From assembly GCF_023721815.1 (NCBI RefSeq), contig NZ_JAMDLI010000001.1:186001-250000 (forward strand): a DNA stretch of 64,000 nucleotides, in the 5' to 3' direction. The notes below the pieces were generated by a model. That model worked only from the letters and a program-made list of their open reading frames with translations. It was not told where the DNA came from and did not search any database. This stretch comes from Pleomorphomonas sp. JP5. Lineage in GTDB: Bacteria > Pseudomonadota > Alphaproteobacteria > Rhizobiales > Pleomorphomonadaceae. A program made the position numbers and the translations under genes. Below are positions 44,991-54,659 of this stretch, piece after piece (position 1 is the first letter of the stretch; the number at the start of each line of letters is the position of its first letter).

Positions 44991-45371
44991 TCAACCTACC
45001 GCGCGGCACACGGCCTCAATGTTGTGGCCGTCTGGGTCGATAATGTAGGCGGCGAAATAGTTGGCCGCATACGGCCTCAAGCCCGGCCCACCGTTGTCCT
45101 CGCCACCCGCCGCCAAACCTGCGGCATGGAAGGCTGCCACGGCATCACGCGTCGTGGCCGAAAAGCCGACGTGAAGCCGTCCCCTGCGACTGGCATTCGA
45201 AAGCCAGAATCCGGCGTGACCATCCCGGCCGTAGCCTGCATTCGACGCACCGCCCGAACCGGGAGCGACTCTCGTGATCAGCCGGGAAACACCGAGTGGC
45301 GCGAGCAAAGCGTCATAGAAGGCAATGGACCGGCGAATGTCGGTCACCGGACAGTCGACATGATCGAACAT
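44991..45371 (-). CDS. VOC-family (glyoxalase-like) protein, copy 1
   Basis: 126 residues, one VOC domain made of two beta-alpha-beta-beta-beta modules: MFDHVDCPVTDIRRSIAFYD at the start and FAAYIIDPDGHNIEAVC at the end with the typical metal-ligand Glu in NIEAV. His at position 4 is another probable ligand. Such proteins include glyoxalases, dioxygenases and drug-binding proteins; the substrate is unknown. It ends 2 bp after the btaB stop on the other strand and is 50 bp downstream of a similar gene. Confidence 0.88.
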   Translation of the reverse strand: MFDHVDCPVTDIRRSIAFYDALLAPLGVSRLITRVAPGSGGASNAGYGRDGHAGFWLSNASRRGRLHVGFSATTRDAVAAFHAAGLAAGGEDNGGPGLRPYAANYFAAYIIDPDGHNIEAVCRAVG

Positions 45372-45421
45372 GATGGTTCAGGACGAACCGCGACAATCCG
45401 TCGCAGCCCGTCCTCCTTTTC

Positions 45422-45814
45422 TCATTCCGGCTTGTGGCAGACCGCCTCGATGTTGTTGCCATCGGGGTCCAGGACAAAGGCGGCGTAGTAGTTGGGGTGG
45501 TAATGAGGGCGAAGCCCCGGTCCTCCGTTGTCACGCCCACCGGCAGCCATCGCCGCGGCATAGAAAGCGTCGACCGTTGCCCGGTCCTTTGCCGCGAAGG
45601 CGACGTGAAAATGCATGATCTCACCAGCAGGGCGACCCGTCGCGACCCAGAAGTCAGGCTTGCCGTCGCTGCCGTAGCCTGCGAAGGCGTCTCCGCCCGT
45701 CTCCTCGGCCGATACGGACATCACCACTTCGATGCCAAGTGGTGCCAAAGCCTTGTCGTAGAAGGCCTTCGACTTTTCGTAGTCGACGGCGGGAAAACCC
45801 ATATGATCCAGCAT
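45422..45814 (-). CDS. VOC-family (glyoxalase-like) protein, copy 2
   Basis: 130 residues from ATG 45814 (MLDHMGFPAVDYEKSKAFYD); the frame extends upstream without family sequence. It resembles copy 1 over its full length by eye, with AAGGRDNGGPGLRPHYHPNY and AAFVLDPDGNNIEAVC almost the same, so the two arose by tandem duplication and divergence. The extra histidines (HYHPNYY; MHFHVAF) are not all in copy 1, so metal sites or substrates may differ. Both genes run in the same direction, 50 bp apart, probably on one transcript. Confidence 0.88.
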   Translation of the reverse strand: MLDHMGFPAVDYEKSKAFYDKALAPLGIEVVMSVSAEETGGDAFAGYGSDGKPDFWVATGRPAGEIMHFHVAFAAKDRATVDAFYAAAMAAGGRDNGGPGLRPHYHPNYYAAFVLDPDGNNIEAVCHKPE

Positions 45815-45895
45815 CTTTGCCTCCGTGAATGACGATGGCAGACATAGCCGCCCCCCATGCCAGACCGTGTCAGGAGTACCTACTGACACAATCCG

Positions 45896-46927
45896 TCACG
45901 CTCCCTCGAAGCCGGAGAGCACGCCGACGGCGTTGTAGCCGATATCCTCGACCGCATAGCCGCCCTCCTGCACGAACAGCGTCGGCTTTCCGAGAGCGGC
46001 GATGCGGGCGCCGATCTTGGGGTAGTCCTCGCGCTTCAGCTTGAACTTGGAGATGGGGTCGCCCTCGAACGTGTCGAGGCCGAGCGACACCACGACGACG
46101 TCCGGGCCAAAGGTCTCGATCGCCCGGCAGGCATGATCGAGGGCAGCGCCCCACGTCTCCCAGTCGGTCCCGAAAGGCATGGGCAGGTTGAGGGTGAAGC
46201 CCTCGCCCTCCCCTTCGCCGATCTCGTCGGCACGGCCGGAAAAGAAGGGGTAGGCGACTGCAGTGTCCGCGTGGAGGTTGACCATCTGCACGTCTCCGCG
46301 CCGGTAGAAAATCTCCTGCGTACCGTTGCCGTGGTGATAGTCGACGTCGAGGATGGTGACTCGCTTCGCACCACGATCGAGAAACCACTGCGCCGCGACG
46401 GCGGCGTTGTTGATGAAACAGTAGCCGCCCATGGTCGACGAGCCCGCATGATGCCCAGGTGGCCGGCAGAGCGCGTAGGCGGCTTTCTCACCGCCGTGGA
46501 TCAGCTCGGCGGCGCCAACCGCAGACCAGACGGCCGACTGTACGGCATCCCAGGTTCCCTCCACGAAGGAAGCGCCGCCATCGAAGGAATAATAGCCCAT
46601 CAAACCATTGAGGTGCTCGGGGCGGATATCCCGCTGGCCGCGAGCAGGCCAGACGTAGGGCATCGTCGGTCCGGTACGCCCTTCGGCGAGCCATAGCTTC
46701 CAGAAATCCGCCATGAACCGGAGGTAGCCGGCATCGTGAACCTTCGACGCCGCCGCAACGGCGTCGATGGGTGTTGCCTCGATCACGTCGCCAAGACCAA
46801 CCGCCGCGATCCGCCGCAAGATGAAGTCGACGCGCGCCGGCAGCTCGAAGGCAGGCGTTATGACCCCGGCGTTGAGTTCCTGGTTGTCGGCGTGGAGACG
46901 ATGACGGGGGGAGTAGACGGTTTTCAT
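45896..46927 (-). CDS. Histone-deacetylase-family amidohydrolase (acetylpolyamine-type)
   Basis: 343 residues from ATG 46927 (MKTVYSPRHRLHADNQEL). Bacterial members of this fold remove acetyl groups from polyamines or other small amides. The zinc site is clear: ILDVDYHHGNGTQEIF gives the Asp and His ligands, RPPGHHAG the catalytic His-His pair, and SLGLDTFEGDP the last Asp. GGYCFINNAAVAAQ and the C-terminal GGYAVEDIG tyrosine region are also intact. The opening 'SPRHxLH' is typical of the acetylpolyamine amidohydrolase branch. Single gene, 80 bp from VOC copy 2. Confidence 0.92.
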   Translation of the reverse strand: MKTVYSPRHRLHADNQELNAGVITPAFELPARVDFILRRIAAVGLGDVIEATPIDAVAAASKVHDAGYLRFMADFWKLWLAEGRTGPTMPYVWPARGQRDIRPEHLNGLMGYYSFDGGASFVEGTWDAVQSAVWSAVGAAELIHGGEKAAYALCRPPGHHAGSSTMGGYCFINNAAVAAQWFLDRGAKRVTILDVDYHHGNGTQEIFYRRGDVQMVNLHADTAVAYPFFSGRADEIGEGEGEGFTLNLPMPFGTDWETWGAALDHACRAIETFGPDVVVVSLGLDTFEGDPISKFKLKREDYPKIGARIAALGKPTLFVQEGGYAVEDIGYNAVGVLSGFEGA

Positions 46928-47030
46928 GACGTGAGGCTTTTCGATGCGCCGACGGGTCCGCCGTCGGTTTCGCACCGACAGTAGCCGGTCGATGGCGAAC
47001 GGCAAGGCGAAACGCGCGGCTTTTCGAAGG

Positions 47031-48635
47031 TCAGTTCTCGATGTGGCAATGACGTGCGAAGACAGGTCGCTGGAAGACGTCGTAGCCGACGAACAGAAGG
47101 TCTGACGCGCCCTTGCCGATATCACCTAGGGCGTCACCGAGCGTACGGTCGATCGTCATCACGGGAACTATGGGCGCCGAACTGTCAGGATGCAGCGCCG
47201 AACCGCGGATGCTATCGGCGGTCGACCAGTTCCCGAAGCTGGCGCCTGCGCTCGCCAGGAAACGCCCAACGCTCTGCCTGAGATCGATCACGTCGAGTAC
47301 CGCCCCCTTGTTGGGCGGATACAGAACGGCGATGGGCTGATCCCGATCGGTGTCCGTTAGCACCGAACCGACGTAAAGACGGAACGAGTTGACGACCGGG
47401 TCGTCGGGCAACTCGATCGCAGCTGAAGACTCGACCGAGATGCTATCCACAGCCGGTGCTTCGATATCGCCCCACAGGCGAACCCGGTCAGCCGTTCCCG
47501 GCAGGCTGCCCGTTGCCTCGATGAAGCGGAGCGCTGTCGTCGTGCCATCAACGTCGGAGGGCGAACCGGGGTAGATGGCAAAGCCGCCGGTTGCTTCGTC
47601 AAGCAGGCGATATCGTTCGGTCAGCGCCACTTCGAGTGCCGAGCGCACCGCTGCCCTACCCGCCTCGTCGAGGTGTCCCCACAGGTGGCGCGTCAGGAGT
47701 TGCGTCGCCTGTGCCTGTTCGAGGCTCCATGCGTGTTGCTCGTCCTCGCCGGTCGGCATGGGCGCGGCCATCGCTCCCATCAGGCTACTGGCCAGCTCGC
47801 TGGCGTAGAGTAGCGGATGCGATGGATCGCGGTCGGCGCCATCGTCGGTCAGCAGATAGTGCAGAATATGATAGGTGGAGTTGGCGTCTCGCTTGGTCTC
47901 GAAGGCGCGAGGCGTCCCCATGCGGGCGCCCCACATGCCGGACTTCGGGTCCTGCGTTGCATCGAGCCAACTACGAAACGCCGCGTGCCAAGCGGGCGTA
48001 AAGTGATAGGTGCCTGTCGTCTCGAGGAGATCGACATAAGCCAGTTCCGAAATGCCGGGCCCATAGACTCCCGGTCCAGGGAGGTGCTCCGCCCAGAAAC
48101 GGCCGATGTAGAGGTGGGCGTCGAGGTAGGCGCGAAGAGCCTCCGGTGTGGCAATTCTGTCAAGGAAGCGAAGAGGGTAGCGGAGCCGCAATGGCTCTCC
48201 TACCTCCCTGGCCAATCCGTCGAGCGCTTCGATGACATTGAGCGTCGGTGCGATAAAAGTGAACGAGGGATAGTCCGGGTCCATGAAGGCGCCGGTGGTC
48301 TGATCCTGTCGAGCAAGAAGGAACTCGTAGCGCGCCTTGGCTGATTTATCGGCGGGCATTTTGATCAGACCTTCGCCGCTTTCCATCTGCCGCCGCAAGC
48401 GACGCAAGGTCGAGTAGGCATCGAGATAGTCGCCGTCGGACAACTTCTTGACGATGCTGAGCATCCTGAACTCGAACTCGGCCATGTAGTAACCGTCGGC
48501 CTTGAGTTCGGCGTTGCGATGAAAGAGATAAGGCACCGATCCGATTATCTGGTGGGTTTGGTAGCCGAGGATGCCGACTCCCACGGCGATGGTCGCCAAA
48601 AGGGCCGCTGCAAGCTTCAACTTCGGTTTCCGCAT
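47031..48635 (-). CDS. Unrecognised membrane-anchored protein with alpha/alpha-toroid-like sequence
   Basis: 534 residues. One N-terminal membrane helix (LKLAAALLATIAVGVGILGY) and a large periplasmic-facing domain. Repeated blocks such as FLLARQDQTTGAFMDPDYPS, SWLDATQDPKSGMWGARMG and ATGGFAIYPGSPSDVDGTTT have the 'leucine-x3-Q/D...G-x-W/F' pattern of prenyltransferase/squalene-cyclase-like helical toroids, but I cannot match a named family. No catalytic motif is obvious. It is divergent from the ABC-F gene. A carbohydrate- or lipid-acting enzyme at the membrane is possible but unproven. Confidence 0.6.
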   Translation of the reverse strand: MRKPKLKLAAALLATIAVGVGILGYQTHQIIGSVPYLFHRNAELKADGYYMAEFEFRMLSIVKKLSDGDYLDAYSTLRRLRRQMESGEGLIKMPADKSAKARYEFLLARQDQTTGAFMDPDYPSFTFIAPTLNVIEALDGLAREVGEPLRLRYPLRFLDRIATPEALRAYLDAHLYIGRFWAEHLPGPGVYGPGISELAYVDLLETTGTYHFTPAWHAAFRSWLDATQDPKSGMWGARMGTPRAFETKRDANSTYHILHYLLTDDGADRDPSHPLLYASELASSLMGAMAAPMPTGEDEQHAWSLEQAQATQLLTRHLWGHLDEAGRAAVRSALEVALTERYRLLDEATGGFAIYPGSPSDVDGTTTALRFIEATGSLPGTADRVRLWGDIEAPAVDSISVESSAAIELPDDPVVNSFRLYVGSVLTDTDRDQPIAVLYPPNKGAVLDVIDLRQSVGRFLASAGASFGNWSTADSIRGSALHPDSSAPIVPVMTIDRTLGDALGDIGKGASDLLFVGYDVFQRPVFARHCHIEN

Positions 48636-48884
48636 CGCGCTCCCCCGATGACGCCGCTCGATTGGAAACGAGGTGGGGATGTCGCGCGATCACCACAAGT
48701 GCGGGTTAACAGCGATGGCAGCATGCTCCGATACGTCACAAAGCCAAAGTCTGCGACCACTTCTCCTTCCCGCCTTTGGCCGCGAGCCCGTCTGACCGCC
48801 GGACGACCGCATCTAGCCGCTGGGTGCGAATTTTCCTTCGCTGTGTCTTGCCTTTCCTCGCAGTTCGGGCGAAATCGCCGGGCC

Positions 48885-50774
<1,890 letters not shown>

Positions 50775-50835
50775 TCGTCGCACGGCCCGCTTTGCGCTGG
50801 ATCGCAAGCCTATCCCGTCAATCCGGAAGCCTGCC

Positions 50836-51525
50836 ATGACGATCGCTTTTACGCCTTTCGATATCGCCGCCTTCGTCTGGTTCCTGGCCATGTGGTTCGG
50901 GCAGGCCTGGCTTACGGAGCACAGCCCCTGGGCCAAGCATTCGCTGACCCACTTCATCAACATCGGCCGTCACGGCTGGGTACGGCAGGCCGCGACTCGA
51001 GACTTGCGGATGGTCGACACGGCGATCGTCGCCGGCCTTCAGAACGGCACGGCTTTCTTCGCGTCGACCTCGCTTCTCGCCATTGGTGGCGGGTTCACCT
51101 TGCTGAACTCGGTCGACCATGCTGTTGGCGTCGTTTCGGCGTTGTCTGATCTTACGGCCACCGACCGGACGGCCTTCGAGTACAAGGTGGTTGGGCTGCT
51201 CGGCATCTATGCCTACGCCTTCTTCAAGTTCGGCTGGGCCTACCGAATGTTCAACTTCGGCTCGATCTTGCTCGGCGCGTTGCCGCCGCCGGCCGAGGCC
51301 GATACCAAGGAAATGGACAAGGCGGTGGCGCGAGCCTCTTCGATCATCGTTGTGGCCGGTACGAACTTCAATCGTGGCCTGCGTGCCTTCTTCATGTCGA
51401 TCGGCTATCTCGGCTGCTTCCTTGGGCCGATCCCCCTGATCGCCAGTTCCACCTTCATCGCGGTGGTGCTCGCCCGCCGCCAGTTTACCTCCAATGCCGT
51501 GAAGGCCATGAGGAGATACGAGTGA
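50836..51525 (+). CDS. DUF599-family membrane protein
   Basis: 229 residues with about four hydrophobic helices (FDIAAFVWFLAMWFGQAW; FFASTSLLAIGGGFTLL; YKVVGLLGIYAYAFFKFGW; FMSIGYLGCFLGPIPLIAS). The layout, with RHGWVRQAATRDLRMVDTAI between helices one and two, is that of DUF599. Function is not established as far as I know. Its stop overlaps the start of the DUF3253 gene (GTGA), so the two are probably one transcript. It follows the ABC-F gene by 61 bp. Confidence 0.82.
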   Translation: MTIAFTPFDIAAFVWFLAMWFGQAWLTEHSPWAKHSLTHFINIGRHGWVRQAATRDLRMVDTAIVAGLQNGTAFFASTSLLAIGGGFTLLNSVDHAVGVVSALSDLTATDRTAFEYKVVGLLGIYAYAFFKFGWAYRMFNFGSILLGALPPPAEADTKEMDKAVARASSIIVVAGTNFNRGLRAFFMSIGYLGCFLGPIPLIASSTFIAVVLARRQFTSNAVKAMRRYE

Positions 51526-51872
51526 CCGACGTCGACCCGCACCGCGTCAAGGCAGGACAGATCCGTGATGTTCTGTTGCTGATGGCTTCTGAATCTCCCT
51601 CCGGCAAACCGATCGGTCCGGACGCCGTTGCCCGCGCCATTGCCGGCAAGGACGAAAAGATATGGCGCCGGCTGATGAAGCCGATCAAGGACGAGGCGGC
51701 GCGCCTCGCCAAGGAGGGCAAGGTCATCCTCCTCAGAAAAGGCAAGCCGGTCGACCCCGACCGAGTGCGGGGGCTTTATCGCATTCGTCTCCGGGCCGAA
51801 GGAGAGTCTATGCCCGTCTACGAGGTCCCGAAGTCGGACGATGATCTGCTTGAAGACGATGACGAGGCGTAA
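51522..51872 (+). CDS. DUF3253-family small protein
   Basis: 116 residues starting at GTG 51522, overlapping the DUF599 stop codon. A winged-helix-like core (IRDVLLLMASESPSGKPIGP; AVARAIAGKDEKIWRRLMKP) carries the DUF3253 pattern and is followed by VILLRKGKPVDPDRVRGLYRI and an acidic tail (DDDLLEDDDEA). A DNA- or RNA-binding role is suggested by the fold but not shown. It converges with the YdcF gene, 9 bp apart. Confidence 0.75.
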   Translation: MTDVDPHRVKAGQIRDVLLLMASESPSGKPIGPDAVARAIAGKDEKIWRRLMKPIKDEAARLAKEGKVILLRKGKPVDPDRVRGLYRIRLRAEGESMPVYEVPKSDDDLLEDDDEA

Positions 51873-51881
51873 ACGGCCGAC

Positions 51882-52682
51882 CTACGGTCGCGGTAGCAGC
51901 GCGTCGGAATAGCCGGCGAACCGGTAGGCGGCGAGGCCTATCCATTCGCGGACCGCCATGTCGGTCATTGTCAGCCCTTCGGCTGCGGTGCGTCCGCCCA
52001 ACCAGTCGGTTGCGGCGCCGTTGCGGTAATCGACTGGCCAGGCCACCACGCCGCTCCAGCCGGCAGCGCGAAAGGTGCCGATGGCGCGTGGCATGTGGAA
52101 GGCCGAGGTGACGAGTAGCCACTGCTCCCGTGGCTTTGGCTCGACCGTGCTGAAGCTGTAGATTGCGTTCTCTCGCGTGTTGCGGGACCGATCCTCAATC
52201 GTAATCCGCTCTGCCGACACGCCGAACTCGACAAGCAGGTCGCGCGCAATGGCCGACTCGGCACGCTCGTCGTTCGCGAAAACGCCATTCGAGCCGCCCG
52301 AGAGCACGATGCGCGCGCCCGGATATCGCCGAGCGAGTTCTGCAGTGGCGATCAGACGCTCCGCGCCATCGACCAGCTCCGCCGAGCCTCGTTCAGTCGA
52401 CAGCCCCGTATCGACAACACCCCCCAAGACCAGAATCCCGGCAGGGGCCAGCCGGTCAGGATCGGCCGGTACCGAGAAGCGCTGTTCGAGGGGACGAAGA
52501 AGAAGCGTGGGAACACCGGTCCACGCGCAGATGACGAGCAAGGTCAATGCGATGCCGATCAACTCGGCACCCCGCCGCCGCCAACCAAGCAGCCGCAACC
52601 CCACTCCCAGCAGCAGTGCCAAAACAAAGGCATTGGAGGGGCGCAAAAACAGGAACCCAAGCTTGGAGAGCACATAAAACAC
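51882..52682 (-). CDS. YdcF/ElyC-family (DUF218) membrane protein
   Basis: 266 residues. Two N-terminal membrane helices (FVLALLLGVGLRLLGW; LIGIALTLLVICAWTGVPT) and a cytoplasmic or periplasmic DUF218 domain from about 70: GILVLGGVVDTGLSTERGSA, ARRYPGARIVLSGGSNGV, RSRNTRENAIYSF and LLVTSAFHMPRAIGTFRAAG. The family acts in envelope and peptidoglycan homeostasis (ElyC, SanA) by an undefined mechanism. The conserved Ser/Asn/Arg of the DUF218 core are present. It is downstream of a small exported-protein gene on the same strand. Confidence 0.88.
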   Translation of the reverse strand: MFYVLSKLGFLFLRPSNAFVLALLLGVGLRLLGWRRRGAELIGIALTLLVICAWTGVPTLLLRPLEQRFSVPADPDRLAPAGILVLGGVVDTGLSTERGSAELVDGAERLIATAELARRYPGARIVLSGGSNGVFANDERAESAIARDLLVEFGVSAERITIEDRSRNTRENAIYSFSTVEPKPREQWLLVTSAFHMPRAIGTFRAAGWSGVVAWPVDYRNGAATDWLGGRTAAEGLTMTDMAVREWIGLAAYRFAGYSDALLPRP

Positions 52683-52722
52683 GCCGCCTGCACTCCCCCT
52701 CGAAGCTTTCCTGTCGTTTCGG

Positions 52723-53064
52723 TTATTGCGGTGTCAGTACCTTGCCCGGCACATTGCCGACCACGCCCTTGTAGGAGACTTCGCACCACCGTGCGTCGAG
52801 CAGGGCAAGCTGCGTTTTGCGGCTACCGAACTGCCAGGACCCGAATGGAATCTCGTCGCGGCACCAGCGCAATACGATGCCCTTGGCATCACCTGGAATA
52901 GTGCCCTTCTTCGCCGCCTTCTCGCTCATGTCTGCGTAAAGCGAAGTCGCTTTGCCGTCCCGCAGCGCGTAGGTCATGTCGTAGGGACTGGGCGACTGGG
53001 CCTGAACGCCCCCGGCAACAAGGACGAGGCCAATCGAAAGAGCGATCTTTTTCAATGCGTTCAA
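52723..53064 (-). CDS. Small exported hypothetical protein
   Basis: 113 residues. TTG at 53064 is chosen because GGGAGG lies six bases upstream and the protein then begins with a signal peptide (LKKIALSIGLVLVAGGVQAQ). The mature part is about 90 residues with two cysteines (WCRDE; RWCEVSYKG) likely joined in a disulphide, and a beta-rich pattern. I do not recognise the family. It is 40 bp upstream of the YdcF gene on the same strand, suggesting a two-gene unit in envelope biology. Confidence 0.6.
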   Translation of the reverse strand: MNALKKIALSIGLVLVAGGVQAQSPSPYDMTYALRDGKATSLYADMSEKAAKKGTIPGDAKGIVLRWCRDEIPFGSWQFGSRKTQLALLDARWCEVSYKGVVGNVPGKVLTPQ

Positions 53065-53264
53065 TCTCGTCCTCCCGGCCGCCACCCGGCCCGCTGTCAC
53101 CCCGACAGGGAGATGACCCGACGAACACGAGGTGGTCAATCCGTTGATCGGCCTAGAACGTTCATGTTCCTCAACGAGACGCCGGCTTGGCAAACCAGCT
53201 TCTGGCGTCGGTATTTGAGTGCATCAGTTCTCCCCGTGGTCGGGGGCGAACGCGGTAAACAGAA

Positions 53265-53293
53265 AGAACGGGGCGGTTGTGCCGCCCCGTTCT
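53265..53293 (-). terminator. Terminator hairpin after the ClpP-family gene
   Basis: AGAACGGGGCGG and its exact complement form a 12-bp stem with a 5-base loop. It lies 8 bases past the stop codon of the minus-strand ClpP gene. The minus-strand 3' flank is TTCTGTTTACC, a short T-rich tail. Confidence 0.7.
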
Positions 53294-53301
53294 GAATATC
53301 G

Positions 53302-53925
53302 TCAGATGTCCGAAGCGGTGCGAACCACCCGGCCGACCAGACCGTAGGCGATGCCCTCTTCGGCGCTCATCCAGTAGTCGCGGTCGGTGTCCTTCTCGAT
53401 GCGCTCGACCGGCTGGCCCGTCGCATCGGCGAAAATCCGATTGAGGCGGTCGCGCATCTTGATGATCTCGCGCGCCTGGATCTCGATGTCGGTCGCCATG
53501 CCACCGGTACCACCAGACGGCTGATGCAGCAGGAAGCGGGTGTTGGGGGTGCAGAAGCGACGCTCCTTGGGCACCGACACGTAGATCAGCGCGCCGGCGC
53601 TTGCGACCCAACCCGTCCCGATGATGTTCACCGGCGCCGGCACGAAACCGATCATGTCGTGGATCATGTCACCGGATTCGACATGGCCGCCCGGCGACGA
53701 GACGATGACGGTGATTGGATCGGTGGCACTCGCTTCCGCCAATGCCAACAGGCGCGAGGTCACTTCCTTCGCCATCTCCTGGGTCACCTGGCCGGTGATC
53801 AGAACAGTGCGCGACTTGAAGAGATACTTGTCAACCTGTGGGGCCGGCGCTCCGTCCTTGGCCTTCTCGTCCTTCTCCTCTTCCTCATCGTCGAGGCGGA
53901 CGTATTCCTGATCCTTGGAAATCAT
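53302..53925 (-). CDS. ClpP-family serine protease, divergent type
   Basis: 207 residues from ATG 53925, preceded by GAGAAGG. The catalytic triad of ClpP aligns as S109 (GWVASAGAL), H134 (FLLHQPSGG) and D183 (DTDRDYW), so it should be active. Two features differ from ordinary ClpP: an acidic, Lys/Glu-rich N-terminal stretch ([14 protein letters not shown], residues 12-25) and no clpX or tig neighbour. It is probably the second, ClpP-like subunit common in Hyphomicrobiales rather than the housekeeping one next to clpX. It may mix with other ClpP subunits or work alone. Confidence 0.88.
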   Translation of the reverse strand: MISKDQEYVRLDDEEEEKDEKAKDGAPAPQVDKYLFKSRTVLITGQVTQEMAKEVTSRLLALAEASATDPITVIVSSPGGHVESGDMIHDMIGFVPAPVNIIGTGWVASAGALIYVSVPKERRFCTPNTRFLLHQPSGGTGGMATDIEIQAREIIKMRDRLNRIFADATGQPVERIEKDTDRDYWMSAEEGIAYGLVGRVVRTASDI

Positions 53926-54060
53926 GTGGACCTTCTCGTGGGGTGGCGGCCGCGACGAAGGGGTCGGGCCTCGGGACTCGCAAATCCTGATGGAGTCCAT
54001 TCGTATCTCATCAGGGGAGCGGACGGCAACCCGACCGGAAAGACAGGGTGAACGGCTCGC

Positions 54061-54549
54061 TCATTGATCGAGATAGGTACGAAGGGTGGCGAGCGAAACA
54101 TCGCGGGCGCCAGTTTCACGCAACATGCAGCCCGCAATCGCACCGCCATAGCCCGTGCCGCCCTGCCAGAAGGAGGCCTCGATGTCGCAGGTGGCGTCGC
54201 GCACTGTCAGCCAGGACCGCTGGCTGTCGCGCAGCTTGGCGGCCTCGGCCTTGTCGAGGCCTTTCATCAGCGCCTGATAATCGTCGTTGAGGCGCTCGTC
54301 CCAGATCGTTGCTTCACGTTCAAGGCAGGCGGCCATCATCGGCGTATTGTCGTTGTCCGGATCGGCAAGGCAGGGATCGGAAACCATGCCGATGCAGCCA
54401 AGCGGACTGATATTCTCATGCGGAGCGCTTGCCACGCATTCGGCGATCACCTGCCGATCGGCGTCGGTCGGCTCGGCCGGGTTGCCTTCATCGGCCTGAG
54501 CAAGGCCGCCAATGGCCATTGCCAAGCAGAAAGCGACGATACCGCGCAT
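54061..54549 (-). CDS. LprI-family (DUF1311) exported protein
   Basis: 162 residues. A signal peptide (GIVAFCLAMAIGGLAQAD) precedes a domain with the DUF1311 pattern: ACLEREATIWDERLNDDYQA, then LRDSQRSWLTVRDATCDIEA and GAIAGCMLRETGARD near the C-terminus. Six cysteines in the mature part suggest disulphides. A mycobacterial member, LprI, inhibits lysozyme; most others are uncharacterised. It is directly downstream of a GH25 lysozyme gene on the same strand, 110 bp apart. Confidence 0.8.
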   Translation of the reverse strand: MRGIVAFCLAMAIGGLAQADEGNPAEPTDADRQVIAECVASAPHENISPLGCIGMVSDPCLADPDNDNTPMMAACLEREATIWDERLNDDYQALMKGLDKAEAAKLRDSQRSWLTVRDATCDIEASFWQGGTGYGGAIAGCMLRETGARDVSLATLRTYLDQ

Positions 54550-54563
54550 CCTCGTCTCCTATG

Positions 54564-54596
54564 GAAATGCCGGCGAGGAGAGCTCACCGGCATTTC
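54564..54596 (-). other. Hairpin between GH25 and LprI-like genes
   Basis: GAAATGCCGG pairs perfectly with CCGGCATTTC around a 13-base loop. It is in the 110-bp gap upstream of the LprI-like start, whose ribosome site (AGGAGACGAGG) follows on the minus strand. There is no T-run, so it may stabilise the mRNA or attenuate readthrough from the lysozyme gene. Confidence 0.4.
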
Positions 54597-54659
54597 TTTA
54601 TCTCCGCGTTTTCAGGCAAATTCCAGCGGAAACCGCCAAGAGTTCGGGCTGACCTTGGC

